NCBI RefSeq assembly: GCF_001475935.1
Contig: NZ_LDQA01000017.1
Coordinates: 1 to 33,707 of the forward strand
DNA from: Aureimonas ureilytica
GTDB taxonomy: Bacteria > Pseudomonadota > Alphaproteobacteria > Rhizobiales > Rhizobiaceae
Length of the DNA stretch: 33,707 nucleotides
Reading direction: 5' to 3'
Part shown: positions 24,137-33,707 of the stretch, piece by piece
How the letters are laid out: every line of letters begins with the position of its first letter
Numbering within the stretch: the stretch's first letter is position 1
Program-made: the position numbers and the translations under genes
The notes under the pieces: model-generated
Seen by the model: only the letters and a program-made list of their open reading frames with translations
Told to the model about the DNA's origin: nothing
Databases searched by the model: none

Positions 24137-24658
24137 ATGAACAACGAAAGCCCCTTGATCCTGACTCTTCGCCTCGACGCCGCACTCGGCGCTCGGTTCG
24201 AACGCGAACGACGGCAACATTTCCCGCCGAAACGCAATCTCATCCCCGCGCATCTGACGCTGTTCCATGCGCTGCCTGGGAGCGAAGAACCCGGCATTAT
24301 CCGCCATCTCCGCGCGCTGGCGGACGAGACGCCGCCTCTGCCGCTGCGCGTATCCGGCTTTCGCTTTCTGGGTCGCGGTGTCGCCTATGAGATCGAAAGC
24401 CCGGCGCTTCTGACGCTGCGTGGCTCTCTCGCCCAACACTGGAAGCCATGGCTGACGCCGCAGGACGCGCAGGGCTTCCGTCCGCATGTCACGGTTCAGA
24501 ACAAGGTGGAGCCCGAGGCCGCCCGCAGCCTGCTCCAGCATTTGCAGGCGGGGTTCGAGCCCATCGACGGCAGCGGCACGGGCCTTCTTCTCTGGCGCTA
24601 CCTCGGCGGGCCTTGGGAGTTGGCGGCCGAGTTTTCCTTCCCGTCCGACCGGACATGA
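24137..24658 (+). CDS. 2'-5' RNA ligase-like 2H phosphoesterase
   Basis: Protein of 173 aa of the 2H phosphoesterase superfamily, to which bacterial 2'-5' RNA ligase/cyclic phosphodiesterase proteins (ThpR) belong. The two catalytic motifs are visible: HLT at 39-41 in IPAHLTLFHAL, and HVT at 117-119 in FRPHVTVQNK. Length is normal for the family. A run of G at 24129-24133 serves as Shine-Dalgarno for the ATG at 24137; the upstream TTG frame start at 24122 lies inside the terminator hairpin of the preceding gene. It converges on aspS. The RNA substrate in vivo is unknown. Confidence 0.85.
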   Translation: MNNESPLILTLRLDAALGARFERERRQHFPPKRNLIPAHLTLFHALPGSEEPGIIRHLRALADETPPLPLRVSGFRFLGRGVAYEIESPALLTLRGSLAQHWKPWLTPQDAQGFRPHVTVQNKVEPEAARSLLQHLQAGFEPIDGSGTGLLLWRYLGGPWELAAEFSFPSDRT

Positions 24659-24681
24659 AAAAGGGCGCCGCAGCGCCCTTT
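24657..24681 (-). terminator. Terminator of aspS
   Basis: A perfect 9-bp stem (24673-24681 with 24660-24668) closes a 4-nt loop. On minus it runs into TTTTTC, a good T-tract, and lies 25 nt past the aspS stop. In the plus direction the tail is only TTTC, so it favours aspS. Confidence 0.8.
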
Positions 24682-24705
24682 CACCGTCATTGAGAGTTGG
24701 TTCGA

Positions 24706-26496
24706 TCAGGCCTTTGGCGCCTGCGGCATCGGGCGAATCTGGAGATCGCGCAGCTGCTGCAGCGTTGCGGGCGACGGCGCGTTCATCAGCAAGTCGAAAG
24801 CCTGCTGGTTCATCGGGAAGAGCGTGATCTCACGCAGGTTCTTCGCACCGCAAAGCAGCATCACCACGCGGTCGATACCGAAGGCGCAGCCGCCGTGCGG
24901 CGGAGCGCCGTACTGGAAGGCGCGATACATGCCGCCGAACCGGTCCTCCACATCCTGCTTGGACAGGCCGACCATCTCGAAGGCCTTCACCATCAGATCG
25001 GGCGATTGGTTGCGGATCGAGCCGGACGCGATCTCGAAGCCGTTGCAAACGGCATCGTACTGGTAGGCCTTGATCGTCAGCGGGTCCTGATTTTCCAACG
25101 CCTCCATACCACCCTGCGGCATCGAGAACGGGTTGTGCGCGAAGTCGATCCGCTTCTCCTCTTCGTTATATTCGAAGAAGGGGAAATCCACGATCCAGCA
25201 GCACTCGAACCGGTCGCGATCGACGAGGTTCAGCTCCTCGCCGGCGCGCGTGCGCGCTTCGCCGGCGAACTTGTAGAACTTCGAAGGCTCGCCTGCCACG
25301 AAGAAGCAGGCATCGCCATCGCCGAGACCCAGCTGCGCGCGGATCGCGTCGGTGCGCTCGGGGCCGATATTCTTGGCGAGCGGGCCAGCGCCCTCCAGCG
25401 TCTCGCCTTCCTTGCGCCAGAAGATATAGCCGAGACCCGGCTGGCCCTGGCCCTGCGCCCAGGCATTCATGCGATCGCAGAAGGCTCTGGACCCGCCGGT
25501 CTTGGCCGGGATCGCCCAGACCTCGACCTTCGGGTTGGACGCGATCATGCCCGCGAAGACCTTGAAGCCCGAGCCCGCGAAATGCTCGGTCACGGCCTGC
25601 ATCTCGATGGGGTTACGCAGGTCCGGCTTGTCGGAGCCATACTTGCGGATCGAAACGTCATAGGGAATGCGCGGCCATTCCTTGGTGACGGGCTTGCCGT
25701 CCGCGAACTCCTCGAAAATCTGCGTCATGACCGGGGTCATGGTGGTCCAGATGTCGTCCTGCGTGACGAAGCTCATCTCGACGTCGAGCTGGTAGAACTC
25801 ACCCGGCAGGCGGTCGGCGCGCGGGTCCTCGTCGCGGAAGCAGGGCGCGATCTGGAAGTAGCGGTCGAAGCCCGCCACCATCAGAAGCTGCTTGTACTGC
25901 TGCGGGGCCTGCGGCAGCGCGTAGAAATTGCCGGGATGGATGCGGCTCGGCACGAGGAAGTCGCGCGCGCCCTCTGGCGAGGAAGCCGTCAGGATCGGCG
26001 TCGTGTATTCGGCAAAGCCCGCGCCCGTCATCTCGCGGCGCATGGCGGCGATGATCTGCGTGCGCTTGACGATGTTCTTGTGCAGCGTGTCACGGCGCAG
26101 ATCGAGGAAGCGGTACTTGAGGCGCACATCTTCGGGGTATTCCAGATCGCCGAAGACCGGCAGCGGCAGTTCCTGTGCCTGCGCCAGCACTTCGATCTCG
26201 CGCGCGAAAATCTCGACTTCGCCCGTCGGCAGCTTGGCGTTCACCGTGTCGGGCGTGCGAGCCTTCACCTCGCCGTCGATGCGGATGACCCATTCCGAGC
26301 GAACGGTCTCGGCCGTCTTGAACGCGGGGGACTCGGGGTCCACCACGATCTGCGTCAGGCCGTAATGATCGCGCAGGTCGATGAAGAGCAGGCCGCCATG
26401 ATCGCGCACCCGGTGGACCCAGCCCGACAGGCGAACGGTCTGGCCGACCTCGGAGGGGCGGAGAGCGGCGCAGGTATGGCTACGATAGCGGTGCAT
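24706..26496 (-). CDS. aspS: Aspartyl-tRNA synthetase
   Basis: Class II aminoacyl-tRNA synthetase of 596 aa charging tRNA-Asp (and tRNA-Asn if non-discriminating). The N-terminal OB-fold anticodon domain (about 1-130) includes [21 protein letters not shown]. Motif 2 contains [19 protein letters not shown] near 215-235, and motif 3 is [12 protein letters not shown] around residue 540. The bacterial-type insertion (about 280-430, with GAD domain) is present. Many alphaproteobacterial AspRS are non-discriminating and rely on GatCAB; that cannot be told here. It has its own terminator and converges on the 2H phosphoesterase gene. Confidence 0.97.
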   Translation of the reverse strand: MHRYRSHTCAALRPSEVGQTVRLSGWVHRVRDHGGLLFIDLRDHYGLTQIVVDPESPAFKTAETVRSEWVIRIDGEVKARTPDTVNAKLPTGEVEIFAREIEVLAQAQELPLPVFGDLEYPEDVRLKYRFLDLRRDTLHKNIVKRTQIIAAMRREMTGAGFAEYTTPILTASSPEGARDFLVPSRIHPGNFYALPQAPQQYKQLLMVAGFDRYFQIAPCFRDEDPRADRLPGEFYQLDVEMSFVTQDDIWTTMTPVMTQIFEEFADGKPVTKEWPRIPYDVSIRKYGSDKPDLRNPIEMQAVTEHFAGSGFKVFAGMIASNPKVEVWAIPAKTGGSRAFCDRMNAWAQGQGQPGLGYIFWRKEGETLEGAGPLAKNIGPERTDAIRAQLGLGDGDACFFVAGEPSKFYKFAGEARTRAGEELNLVDRDRFECCWIVDFPFFEYNEEEKRIDFAHNPFSMPQGGMEALENQDPLTIKAYQYDAVCNGFEIASGSIRNQSPDLMVKAFEMVGLSKQDVEDRFGGMYRAFQYGAPPHGGCAFGIDRVVMLLCGAKNLREITLFPMNQQAFDLLMNAPSPATLQQLRDLQIRPMPQAPKA

Positions 26497-26660
26497 GAGG
26501 ATCCCTTACATCAGCCTCCGATCCCGCGAGGCGCCGGGGGACCGCGCCCGACGGCACAGCCCATTTTTGCGCGGAAAAGCGCATCAAGCACCCGTCCTGT
26601 CAAGGTTTGGCGGGTTCGCGCGCTTTCCTTTGCGCGCCCGCTTCGTTTATGGATCGAAGC

Positions 26661-27812
26661 ATGGAGCCGATTACGACCACAGCCGCCCTTTCCGATGCCT
26701 GCCGCACCCTGGCCAAGGCCGAATTCGTCACCGTCGATACGGAGTTCATCCGCGAGACGACCTTCTGGCCGGAGCTCTGCCTGATCCAGATGGCCTCCGA
26801 CGATCTGGCTGTTCTGGTCGATCCGCTGGCCGACGGCATGGACCTTCAGCCCTTCTTCGAGCTGATGGCCGACCGCTCGGTGCTCAAGGTCTTCCATGCC
26901 GCGCGTCAGGACGTGGAAATCATCCACAAGCTCGGCGGGCTGATTCCCGAGCCGCTGTTCGACACGCAGGTCGCCGCCATGGTCTGCGGCTTCGGCGAGT
27001 CGATCGCCTATGACCAGCTTGTCGCGCGCACCACCAAGGGGCGCATCGACAAGACCTCCCGCTTCACCGACTGGCGCCGCCGCCCCCTGTCGCAGGAGCA
27101 GCTGGATTATGCGCTCGGCGACGTGACCTTTCTGCGCGATGCCTACCGTTTCCTCGCCAAGGCGCTCGAGGTGGAAGGCCGTGAGAACTGGCTGGCGGAC
27201 GAGATGGCCGTGCTCGGCGACCCCGCGACCTACGATATCCACCCGGATGATGCCTGGAAGCGTCTGAAGCTGCGCATTCGCAAGCCGATCGAACTTGCCG
27301 TTCTCAAGGAGATCGCCGCCTGGCGTGAGCGAGAAGCCCGTGCCAAGGACCAGCCGCGCTCGCGCATCCTGAAGGATGACGCGCTCTACGAGATCGCTCA
27401 GCAACAACCGCGCGACGAGCAGGCTCTTTCGCGCCTGCGCACGGTCTCCAAGGGCTTCGAACGTTCCAGCGCGGGCCGCGAGTTGCTTGCCGCCGTTGCG
27501 CGCGCCCATGCGATTCCGAAGTCGGCCCTTCCGCCCATTCCGAAGCCCCCGACCCTGCCCGAAGGCACGGCGGCGGCGGTGGAGTTCCTGCGCGTTCTCC
27601 TGAAGATCGTGACGGAAGAGCGAGGCGTCGCGGGCCGGCTCATCGCCTCCAGCGATGATCTGGAAAAGCTCGCGGTCGATGGCGAGAAGGCCGATGTGCA
27701 GGCCCTGCAAGGCTGGCGGCGCGAATTGTTCGGCGAACGCGCGCTTCAACTTCTGGCCGGCAAGACGGCTCTCGTCTACCGCAATCGAAAGGTCGAGATC
27801 GTCTCGCTCTGA
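26661..27812 (+). CDS. rnd: Ribonuclease D
   Basis: 3'-5' exoribonuclease of 383 aa that trims tRNA and other stable RNA precursors. The DEDDy catalytic domain (about 1-190) begins with VTVDTEFIRE holding Asp26 and Glu28, and also contains FHAARQDVEIIH and YALGDVTFLRDAY; the tyrosine before the last Asp marks the DEDDy type. An HRDC domain follows at about 200-285 (LAVLKEIAAWREREARAKDQP). The ATG at 26661 gives the usual MxxITTTAAL start; an ATG at 26649 is four residues upstream and an open frame reaches further. A strong 14-bp terminator shared with ppx follows. Confidence 0.94.
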   Translation: MEPITTTAALSDACRTLAKAEFVTVDTEFIRETTFWPELCLIQMASDDLAVLVDPLADGMDLQPFFELMADRSVLKVFHAARQDVEIIHKLGGLIPEPLFDTQVAAMVCGFGESIAYDQLVARTTKGRIDKTSRFTDWRRRPLSQEQLDYALGDVTFLRDAYRFLAKALEVEGRENWLADEMAVLGDPATYDIHPDDAWKRLKLRIRKPIELAVLKEIAAWREREARAKDQPRSRILKDDALYEIAQQQPRDEQALSRLRTVSKGFERSSAGRELLAAVARAHAIPKSALPPIPKPPTLPEGTAAAVEFLRVLLKIVTEERGVAGRLIASSDDLEKLAVDGEKADVQALQGWRRELFGERALQLLAGKTALVYRNRKVEIVSL

Positions 27813-27818
27813 TCCCCC

Positions 27819-27849
27819 AAAAAAGGCGGCTCCGGGAGCCGCCTTTTTT
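27819..27849. terminator. Bidirectional terminator between rnd and ppx
   Basis: The arms 27819-27832 and 27836-27849 pair over 14 bp without mismatch around a CGG loop. Six A and six T at the ends make it effective for both converging genes. Confidence 0.95.
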
Positions 27850-27864
27850 GTGAACCAATCGGCG

Positions 27865-29427
27865 TCAGCGGACGTCGAACCGGAGCGTGCGCTCCACGAT
27901 CTTGGAAAAGGCCTGAAGGCGCGCCTCCGGCCGCTCGCCCAGAAGCGGCTCCAGATCGCGCGGGATCACCAGCGAGAAGCCGCCGCGCGGATCCTGCTTC
28001 CATTGCAGCCGTCCGAGAACGCCGGGCATGGCGGCGGTCAGGAGATAGCTGACGCGGAAGAGCGAGGCGAGGACGCGCGCGAGATAGAGAAGCCTCGGCT
28101 CCACCACGCTGCCCATGCCGTCCAGAATGCTCGTGTCGAACTCGCCCTCGTAGCGATAGTAATTGGCGAGCGCGAGATAGACGCGGCCGGGATGATCCAC
28201 CGCCGGGATATTGGCGTTGACGATGATCGAAAGGCTCTGGCGCCCGCGATAATCGGGATGCGCGCGCCAGGAAATATCGGTCAGCAGGCAGGCCGCCTTG
28301 CGCAGCCGCGCTTCGGATGGCGTCTCGCCGATCGACAGCGCCTCGAAGGTGCGCGTCGACCAATCCACCAGTTCCTCGTTGTGGATTGGGGAACGCGAGC
28401 GCAGAAACGAAAGCTCGCGCGCCGATTCCAGAAGCGGATCCTGCGCCTTTTCCTCGTCCCACAAGCGCGAATGGAGGTAGCCCTCGCGCACGCCATAGGC
28501 CGAGAGCACGATCTCGGACGGCTTCAACTGCGAGATGACGGCCTGCATTGCGACCGCGCCGAAGGCCAGAAGCGACCGGCGGTTGCGCGAGATGGTCGCA
28601 ATGCCGGGCAGTTTGTCGGGGTCGCCCTTGGCGACATTGGCGAGGAAGACTTCGATCTCGGCCACCTTGGCTCGGTAGCCATGCATCACATGAACGGGAT
28701 AGCCCGACTGCTCCATGTGCAGCTTGAAGAGGTTTCGCCAGGTTCCGCCCACGGCGTAGAAGGGGCGGCCGGCGGCGACCGCTGCGAAGTCCGATCCGGC
28801 CACATAGTTTTCTGCGATCGCACGCGCCTTGGTCACGTCGTTGCCCGACATGTCCTGCAAGCGGAGACCACCGAGCGGCATGGTAATGCCCTTGCCGATG
28901 CGCCCGTCCGCGACTTCGACGATCTCCAGACTGCCACCGCCCAGATCCCCGGCAATGCCGTTCGGCGCATGGAAGCCGGCGATGACGCCTTCGGCCGCAT
29001 AATGCGCCTCATCGGCGCCCGACAGGATGGTGATGGGGCAACGCAGGGCCGCTTCGGCGGCGGCCACGAAGTCCGGCCCGTTGATCGCCTCGCGGGCGGC
29101 GGCCGTCGCGATCGGATGAATTTCCTCCACCCCGCTCTGGTCGCAGAGCGCGCGGAAGCGCTTGAGCGCACTGATGGCGCTGGCGACCGATTTGTCGTCC
29201 AGCCGATTGGTCTGGGCGATGCCACGCCCTAGACCGCTCAGCACTTTCTCGTTGAACAAGGTGGTGGGGGCGCGAACATTGCCTTCGTAGATCACAAGGC
29301 GAACCGAGTTCGATCCGATGTCCACGACAGCCACGGGCGAACGGCCGGGAATCCGGCCGTTCGGATGCAGGAGATCAATCGAAGCGTGAGTGCTCGGCAC
29401 GCTGCCTCGCGATGAGCTTGGGTGCAT
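27865..29427 (-). CDS. ppx: Exopolyphosphatase (Ppx/GppA family)
   Basis: ASKHA-fold enzyme of up to 520 aa that releases phosphate from polyphosphate ends or converts pppGpp to ppGpp. Two phosphate-binding loops are visible: DIGSNS at 36-41 and DLGGGS at 161-166. The C-terminal half (about 320-520) is the HD-like and C-terminal region usual for the family. The ATG at 29427 overlaps the end of ppk by 53 bases; a GTG at 29400 with GAGG as Shine-Dalgarno gives a shorter protein and a 26-base overlap and may be the real start. Synthesis and breakdown genes for polyphosphate therefore form one coupled unit. Ppx and GppA activities cannot be separated by sequence. Confidence 0.93.
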   Translation of the reverse strand: MHPSSSRGSVPSTHASIDLLHPNGRIPGRSPVAVVDIGSNSVRLVIYEGNVRAPTTLFNEKVLSGLGRGIAQTNRLDDKSVASAISALKRFRALCDQSGVEEIHPIATAAAREAINGPDFVAAAEAALRCPITILSGADEAHYAAEGVIAGFHAPNGIAGDLGGGSLEIVEVADGRIGKGITMPLGGLRLQDMSGNDVTKARAIAENYVAGSDFAAVAAGRPFYAVGGTWRNLFKLHMEQSGYPVHVMHGYRAKVAEIEVFLANVAKGDPDKLPGIATISRNRRSLLAFGAVAMQAVISQLKPSEIVLSAYGVREGYLHSRLWDEEKAQDPLLESARELSFLRSRSPIHNEELVDWSTRTFEALSIGETPSEARLRKAACLLTDISWRAHPDYRGRQSLSIIVNANIPAVDHPGRVYLALANYYRYEGEFDTSILDGMGSVVEPRLLYLARVLASLFRVSYLLTAAMPGVLGRLQWKQDPRGGFSLVIPRDLEPLLGERPEARLQAFSKIVERTLRFDVR

Positions 29428-31753
29428 TCGACTTCAGGGCCTTCCCCCGACCCGAGAGGCTCGGGTTGGTCATAAAATAACGCTGGGCGTTGAACGGCTG
29501 CTCGCCTTGCGACGGCTCGATGCGGCGCGACGTGCCATCGGCCAGAACCGACCAGCTTTGTTGATTGTCGAGAATATTGGCGAGCATGATCTGCGACAGA
29601 ACCTGACTGTGAACGGTCGGCGTGGTGATCGGAATCAAGGTTTCCACTCGACGGTCCAAGTTGCGCGGCATCATATCGGCCGAGCCCATGTAGACGATCG
29701 CCTTTTCCGAAGGCAAGCCGTGCCCCGCGCCGAAGCAGAAGATGCGGCTGTGCTCCAGAAAGCGGCCCACGATCGACTTCACGCGGATATTGTCGGACAG
29801 GCCCGGCACGCGTGGCTTGAGGCAGCAGATGCCGCGCACCACGAGATCGATCTCGACGCCCGCCTGACTCGCCCGGTAGAGTGCGTCGATGATCTGCGGA
29901 TCGACCAGCGAGTTCATCTTCATCCAGATCTGGCCCGGACGACCCGCCTTCTCGTGCTCGATCTCTTCCTCGATATGCTGGATGATGCGCTTGCGCAGCG
30001 TCAGCGGCGACATGGCGAGCTTGCGAAGCTCGGTCGGCTCGGCATAGCCGGTGATGTAATTGAAGATATGCGCGACATCATAGGCGATGTCGGAATCGGT
30101 CGTGAAATAGCTGAGATCGGTATAGATCTTCGCCGTGATCGGGTGGTAGTTGCCCGTCCCCACATGGACGAAGGAGGTCAGCTTGCCCTCCTCGCGACGC
30201 ACCACGAGCGAAAGTTTGGAGTGGGTCTTCTTCTCGATGAAGCCGAAAACGACCTGAACGCCCGCGCGCTCCAGATCGCGCGCCCAGCGGATGTTGGCTT
30301 CCTCGTCGAAGCGTGCCTTGAGCTCCACCAGCGCCGTCACCGACTTGCCCGACTCTGCCGCGTCGATCAGGGCGCGCACGATCGGCGAGTCGTTCGAGGT
30401 GCGGTAGAGCGTCTGCTTGATCGCCACCACGTCGGGGTCGCGCGCAGCTTGGCGCAGGAACTGCACCACCACGTCGAAGCTCTCATAGGGGTGGTGGATG
30501 ACGATGTCCTTCTCGCGGATGGCCGCGAAGCAGTCGCCATTATGCTCCCGGATGCGCTCGGGAAAGCGCGGGATATAGGGATCGAATTTCAGATCGTCGC
30601 GCGGCAGCTTGACGATCTGCGACACCGAGTCGAGCGCCAGCAGCCCGTCCATCACCGAGATGCGATTTTCCGCGACGCCGAGTTCGCCGGCCACGAAATT
30701 GCGCAGGCTTTCGGGCATCACATGGTCGAACTCGATGCGGATAACCGAGCCGCGCCGACGGCGCTTGAGCGCCGTCTCGAACAGGCGCACGAGGTCTTCT
30801 GCTTCTTCCTCGACTTCGATGTCCGAGTCTCGGATGATACGGAACGTGCCCTGCCCCTTCACCCGGTAGCCGGGGAAAAGTTTGGAGATGAAGGTCGCAA
30901 CGACGCTTTCCAGCGGCACGAAGCGCGCTTCGCCCGCCTCGGTCGGCGGCATCTCGACAAAGCGCTGGAGCGCGACGGGCAGACGCAGAAGCGCGTTCAT
31001 CCCCTGCGAATCGCGCTCGCGCACCATGGACAGGGCCATGGTGAAACCGAGATTGGGAATGAAGGGGAACGGATGCGCCGGGTCCACCGACAGCGGCGTC
31101 AGAACCGGGAAGATCGACTCGTTGAAATGGCGCTCCAGCCAAGCGCGATCATCGCGCTTGAGATCGCCGGCGCCCACGATCGCGATGCGCTCGGCCTTCA
31201 TATCCTTGACCAGCGAGGCCAGAGACGCCTGCTGTTCTTCCTGAAGGGCCGTAACCTCGGCGAGAATCCGGTCGAGCTGCTCCTGCGGCAGAAGCCCGTC
31301 GACACTGCGCACCTCCACCTTCTCGCGCACCTGCCCGGCCAAGCCGGCAACGCGCACCATGAAGAATTCGTCCAGATTGCCGGCCGAGATCGACAGGAAG
31401 CGCACACGCTCCAGAAGCGGATGGGCGGGATTCTGCGCCTCTTCCAGAACACGGCGGTTGAACTGGAGCCAGGAAACTTCCCGGTTCACATAGCGGTCGG
31501 CCGGCAATTCGCTCTGAACGGACGGCGCCTCCGGTTGCGTGACCGGAACAATGCCGATCGCCTCCATCAGGGGCTGATCGGGCATGGGCTCGTCGTCGAA
31601 GCCGCCATCGACCATATTGTCGTCGGCAACCGTGAGGTCGGAATCTACGGGGTCTGCGCGCTGAATAGCATCGCCACCCGCCGGGCTCCGGCGGCGCGGC
31701 GAGCGAACCGTGCTCCGGCCCTTGGTCTTGTCGGAGATGGTCGAATCGCTCAT
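29375..31753 (-). CDS. ppk: Polyphosphate kinase 1
   Basis: Enzyme of 792 aa that polymerises ATP gamma-phosphate into polyphosphate. N-terminal domain (about 85-190) contains [19 protein letters not shown], and the core carries LYRTSND, the phosphorylated histidine region KTHSKLSL with His511, and HVGTGNYHP with His530. The ATG at 31753 is preferred over a TTG at 31768 in the same frame. About 85 residues precede the conserved start: a basic SPRRRSP segment, then an acidic, low-complexity stretch, absent from E. coli Ppk and probably disordered. It lies 44-58 nt downstream of hdaA and overlaps ppx, so hdaA-ppk-ppx are probably co-transcribed. Confidence 0.95.
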   Translation of the reverse strand: MSDSTISDKTKGRSTVRSPRRRSPAGGDAIQRADPVDSDLTVADDNMVDGGFDDEPMPDQPLMEAIGIVPVTQPEAPSVQSELPADRYVNREVSWLQFNRRVLEEAQNPAHPLLERVRFLSISAGNLDEFFMVRVAGLAGQVREKVEVRSVDGLLPQEQLDRILAEVTALQEEQQASLASLVKDMKAERIAIVGAGDLKRDDRAWLERHFNESIFPVLTPLSVDPAHPFPFIPNLGFTMALSMVRERDSQGMNALLRLPVALQRFVEMPPTEAGEARFVPLESVVATFISKLFPGYRVKGQGTFRIIRDSDIEVEEEAEDLVRLFETALKRRRRGSVIRIEFDHVMPESLRNFVAGELGVAENRISVMDGLLALDSVSQIVKLPRDDLKFDPYIPRFPERIREHNGDCFAAIREKDIVIHHPYESFDVVVQFLRQAARDPDVVAIKQTLYRTSNDSPIVRALIDAAESGKSVTALVELKARFDEEANIRWARDLERAGVQVVFGFIEKKTHSKLSLVVRREEGKLTSFVHVGTGNYHPITAKIYTDLSYFTTDSDIAYDVAHIFNYITGYAEPTELRKLAMSPLTLRKRIIQHIEEEIEHEKAGRPGQIWMKMNSLVDPQIIDALYRASQAGVEIDLVVRGICCLKPRVPGLSDNIRVKSIVGRFLEHSRIFCFGAGHGLPSEKAIVYMGSADMMPRNLDRRVETLIPITTPTVHSQVLSQIMLANILDNQQSWSVLADGTSRRIEPSQGEQPFNAQRYFMTNPSLSGRGKALKSNAPKLIARQRAEHSRFD

Positions 31754-31811
31754 GTCAGCCGTCGTCAAAAAGAGGTGTCGGAGATTGCCCTAGGGGCGGC
31801 GCACGACTGTT

Positions 31812-32504
31812 TCATGACGCGCGACTTCTTTCCACGTCCATTTCCGCGAGTATGCGTTGCAGCAGCGTTTTCGTGATCCGCTCCTTCGACGCCAGCGCTT
31901 CCATGTCCAGCCTCCGGATCAGCTCGGCCGCCGCCTCCATCGAGCGCTCCATGCGCGCGACAGCGTAGTCGATCAGGCGAGGATCGAACTCGACCTGTCG
32001 ATCGGCCGCAAGTTTCATCAAGACGCCCGAAAGAAGCGCCTCATCAGGCGCGCTCAGGTCCGTCACCGTGGCCGCGCGTAGGCGCGACAAGAGATCGGGT
32101 AGCGCGAAGGGCATGGCCGAAACCGGCTTGCGCGACGTCAACAGAACGGTACCGCCGCCAAGGCGCGCGGCGTTCAGAAGCGCGAACAGCTCCTCCGCCT
32201 CGAAACCCGCCCGGTCGATATCTTCGGCCAGAACCGCCAAAGGCGCCTGGCTGATGAGGTCCGACGCCGGCTCGCCCGCCCGAAGCACGCTTGCGCCGGA
32301 CGCTTCGGCCCATGCGGTCGCCAGATGCGTCTTGCCCGAGCCGATGGGGCCGACCACGAGCAGCACCGGATGAGACCAATGCGGCCATTGATCGATCGCC
32401 TCGACAGCCAGGGCGTTTCCCTCGCCGACGATCAGGTCGTCCCGCGCGAGCGAGGGCGTGGGCGCGAGGTCGAATGGAATCTGTGAAGGCTGACGCACGA
32501 TCAA
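31812..32504 (-). CDS. hdaA: DnaA regulatory inactivator HdaA
   Basis: AAA+ protein of 230 aa related to DnaA domain III that works with the sliding clamp to promote hydrolysis of DnaA-ATP and prevent re-initiation. A beta-clamp-binding peptide QIPFDL lies at 8-13, Walker A GPIGSGKTH at 52-60, Walker B LAVLAEDID at 89-97, and a sensor-like LLTSR near 120-124. No DnaA domain IV is present, as expected for Hda. No ATG start is available: the TTG at 32504 overlaps the transporter stop by four bases, and a GTG at 32498 is the alternative. Weak starts imply dependence on translational coupling to the transporter gene. Confidence 0.9.
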   Translation of the reverse strand: MIVRQPSQIPFDLAPTPSLARDDLIVGEGNALAVEAIDQWPHWSHPVLLVVGPIGSGKTHLATAWAEASGASVLRAGEPASDLISQAPLAVLAEDIDRAGFEAEELFALLNAARLGGGTVLLTSRKPVSAMPFALPDLLSRLRAATVTDLSAPDEALLSGVLMKLAADRQVEFDPRLIDYAVARMERSMEAAAELIRRLDMEALASKERITKTLLQRILAEMDVERSRAS

Positions 32505-33670
32505 CCGGACTTTCCCGTTTTCGGATCGAACTGGTTCTTCAGGGCGAGATCGAGGCCGCCGCTTTCGATCTCCCGTGGCGAGGACATCTCGATCGTACGC
32601 CCAAAATACATTTCGCTCTCGAGATATTTATGGATCGCGAAGCGCACGAGCACGCCCACGGCGGCGGCGGCCGGCACAGCCATGAGCAGCCCGACGAAAC
32701 CGAAGATCGCGCCGAAGGCGAAAAGCGCGAACATCAGCCAGACCGGATGCAGCCCGACCGAGGCACCCACCAGCTTGGGCTGGAGGATGTTGCCCTCCAC
32801 GAACTGACCGGTGAAGAAAACGCCCGCCGTGGCCGCGACCCAAATCCAGTCCGGCGCGAACTGAACGAGCGCGACGCCAATCGCCACGATCAGACCGATA
32901 GCCGAACCGACATAGGGCACGAAGGAAATGATGCCGGCAAAGAAGCCGATCAGGAGCCCGAAGTTCAGCCCGACCAGCGTCAGGCCCACGGCATAATACG
33001 TGCCGAGGATGAGGCAGACGCTGCCCTGCCCGCGCACGAAGCCGGCAACGGCGCGGTCGATCTCGCGCGCCAGACGGCGCACGGTCGCCACATGCTGGCG
33101 CGGCACCAGACCGTCGATCTTGGAGATCATCCGGTCCCAGTCGAGCAACAGATAGAAGGCGACGACAGGCGTCACGACGAAAAGCGAGACGAAGTTGACG
33201 ACCGCGAGACTGGACGACCAGAGCGAGGCGACGAGCGCCGTCGTGTAGCCCGAAAGCTGGCGGACCAGCGTCTGGAAATCCTGGCGAAGGGTCTGATCGT
33301 CGCCATTGAAGAAGCGTGACAGAGAGCCGGTGCGCAGCTCAAGCGCCAGTTCCTGAAGCCGTCCGAGATATTGCGGCAGGCGATCGGCGAAGCTCGCGAC
33401 CTGCGAACTGATGACCGGCACCACGATCAGGATCACGAGCGCGATCAGGATCACGAAGGCCACGAGGATCAGAAGACTGGCGGCCAAGCGCGACAAGCCC
33501 CAGCGCTCCAACCGATCGGCGATCGGGTCCAGGAAATAGGCCATGACCATTCCGAGGACGAAGGGCAGAAGAATGCCCCGAAAGAGCCACAGGCAGATAC
33601 CCAGCACGAGAGCCGAGAGCCCCCAGAAAAGCACCTGCCGTTTCAGAAGCTTGGTACGATCATGAACCAT
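32501..33670 (-). CDS. AI-2E family transporter (PerM-like)
   Basis: Integral membrane protein of 389 aa of the AI-2E/PerM family. Hydrophobic segments pair near residues 12-35, 36-50, 60-85, then a large soluble part (about 90-145), further segments at 150-175, 215-245, 247-275, 278-300 and 305-345, and a cytoplasmic tail. Typical motifs are PFVLGMVMAYFLDPIADRLER near 36-56 and FVPYVGS about 250-256 and the conserved FVEGNILQPKLVG at about 285-297. The substrate is unknown; the AI-2 link is a family name only, and relatives include Na+/H+ antiporters. The 3' end overlaps the hdaA start. It is the first gene of the perM-like/hdaA/ppk/ppx run in this window. Confidence 0.92.
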   Translation of the reverse strand: MVHDRTKLLKRQVLFWGLSALVLGICLWLFRGILLPFVLGMVMAYFLDPIADRLERWGLSRLAASLLILVAFVILIALVILIVVPVISSQVASFADRLPQYLGRLQELALELRTGSLSRFFNGDDQTLRQDFQTLVRQLSGYTTALVASLWSSSLAVVNFVSLFVVTPVVAFYLLLDWDRMISKIDGLVPRQHVATVRRLAREIDRAVAGFVRGQGSVCLILGTYYAVGLTLVGLNFGLLIGFFAGIISFVPYVGSAIGLIVAIGVALVQFAPDWIWVAATAGVFFTGQFVEGNILQPKLVGASVGLHPVWLMFALFAFGAIFGFVGLLMAVPAAAAVGVLVRFAIHKYLESEMYFGRTIEMSSPREIESGGLDLALKNQFDPKTGKSG

Positions 33671-33707
33671 CGATGCGAAGCTCCGGGGCGCGCGGGGACG
33701 AGAGGGC

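Noticed and set aside
22798-24297. 499-codon open frame on minus opposite the periplasmic protein and 2H phosphoesterase
   Set aside because: Opposite a gene with a clean signal peptide and one with both HxT motifs; product is Arg-rich and domainless.
29390-31876. 828-codon open frame on plus opposite ppk
   Set aside because: Antisense shadow of ppk; His/Asp/Arg-rich product without domains.

Overview
This window is an ordinary-looking, GC-rich chromosomal segment of an alphaproteobacterium, most likely of the order Hyphomicrobiales (Rhizobiales). The assignment rests on gene order and family type: yceD-plsX-fabH-ihfA-merR, glyA-nrdR-ribD-ribE-ribH-nusB, an ldtR/L,D-transpeptidase pair, a metal-type hemB lacking the zinc cysteines, a Bpt-type protein leucyltransferase, and an AI-2E/hdaA/ppk/ppx block. 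The family (Aurantimonadaceae or Rhizobiaceae relatives) cannot be fixed from the window alone. I see no rRNA, CRISPR array, transposase, integrase or phage structural gene.

Left end (1-4.5 kb), the most accessory-looking part. It holds a PAP2 undecaprenyl-diphosphatase, then a tightly coupled pair of unrecognised genes (974-1767), three tRNA genes (Pro-CGG, Gln-TTG, Pro-GGG), and a GH15 glucoamylase-like enzyme between the two proline tRNAs. Clear 17-nt-spaced promoters can be read for all three tRNAs. A perfect 11-bp inverted repeat sits between the divergent Pro-CGG and Gln promoters.

4.5-9.4 kb. A small lipoprotein (+) converges on a minus-strand cluster: a cytochrome bc1 chaperone, the YceD family protein, PlsX, FabH, IHF-alpha and a MerR regulator. 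This cluster joins fatty acid/phospholipid initiation with a nucleoid protein and its regulator. 9.5-14.7 kb. bamE (+) converges on the minus-strand one-carbon/riboflavin cluster glyA-nrdR-ribD-ribE-ribH-nusB. A terminator-like hairpin between ribE and ribH may split it.

14.8-17.8 kb. Cell-wall locus: a Tat-exported L,D-transpeptidase, the MarR-type regulator LdtR, a DUF6163-like membrane protein and a possible 40-codon ORF, all on minus. 17.9-20.4 kb (+): hemB, an RDD membrane protein and bpt. A strong bidirectional terminator separates bpt from parC (-).

22.7-33.7 kb. A periplasmic protein of unknown function and a 2H phosphoesterase (+), aspS (-), rnd (+), then the minus-strand run from an AI-2E/PerM transporter through hdaA and ppk to ppx. 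This last run links DnaA inactivation with polyphosphate synthesis and breakdown through overlapping reading frames.

The window is mostly conserved housekeeping DNA. No complete undescribed system is evident. The best leads are the unknown two-gene cassette beside tRNA-Pro, several structured leader or operator-like sequences, and the small ORF and terminator-like hairpin upstream of hemB.
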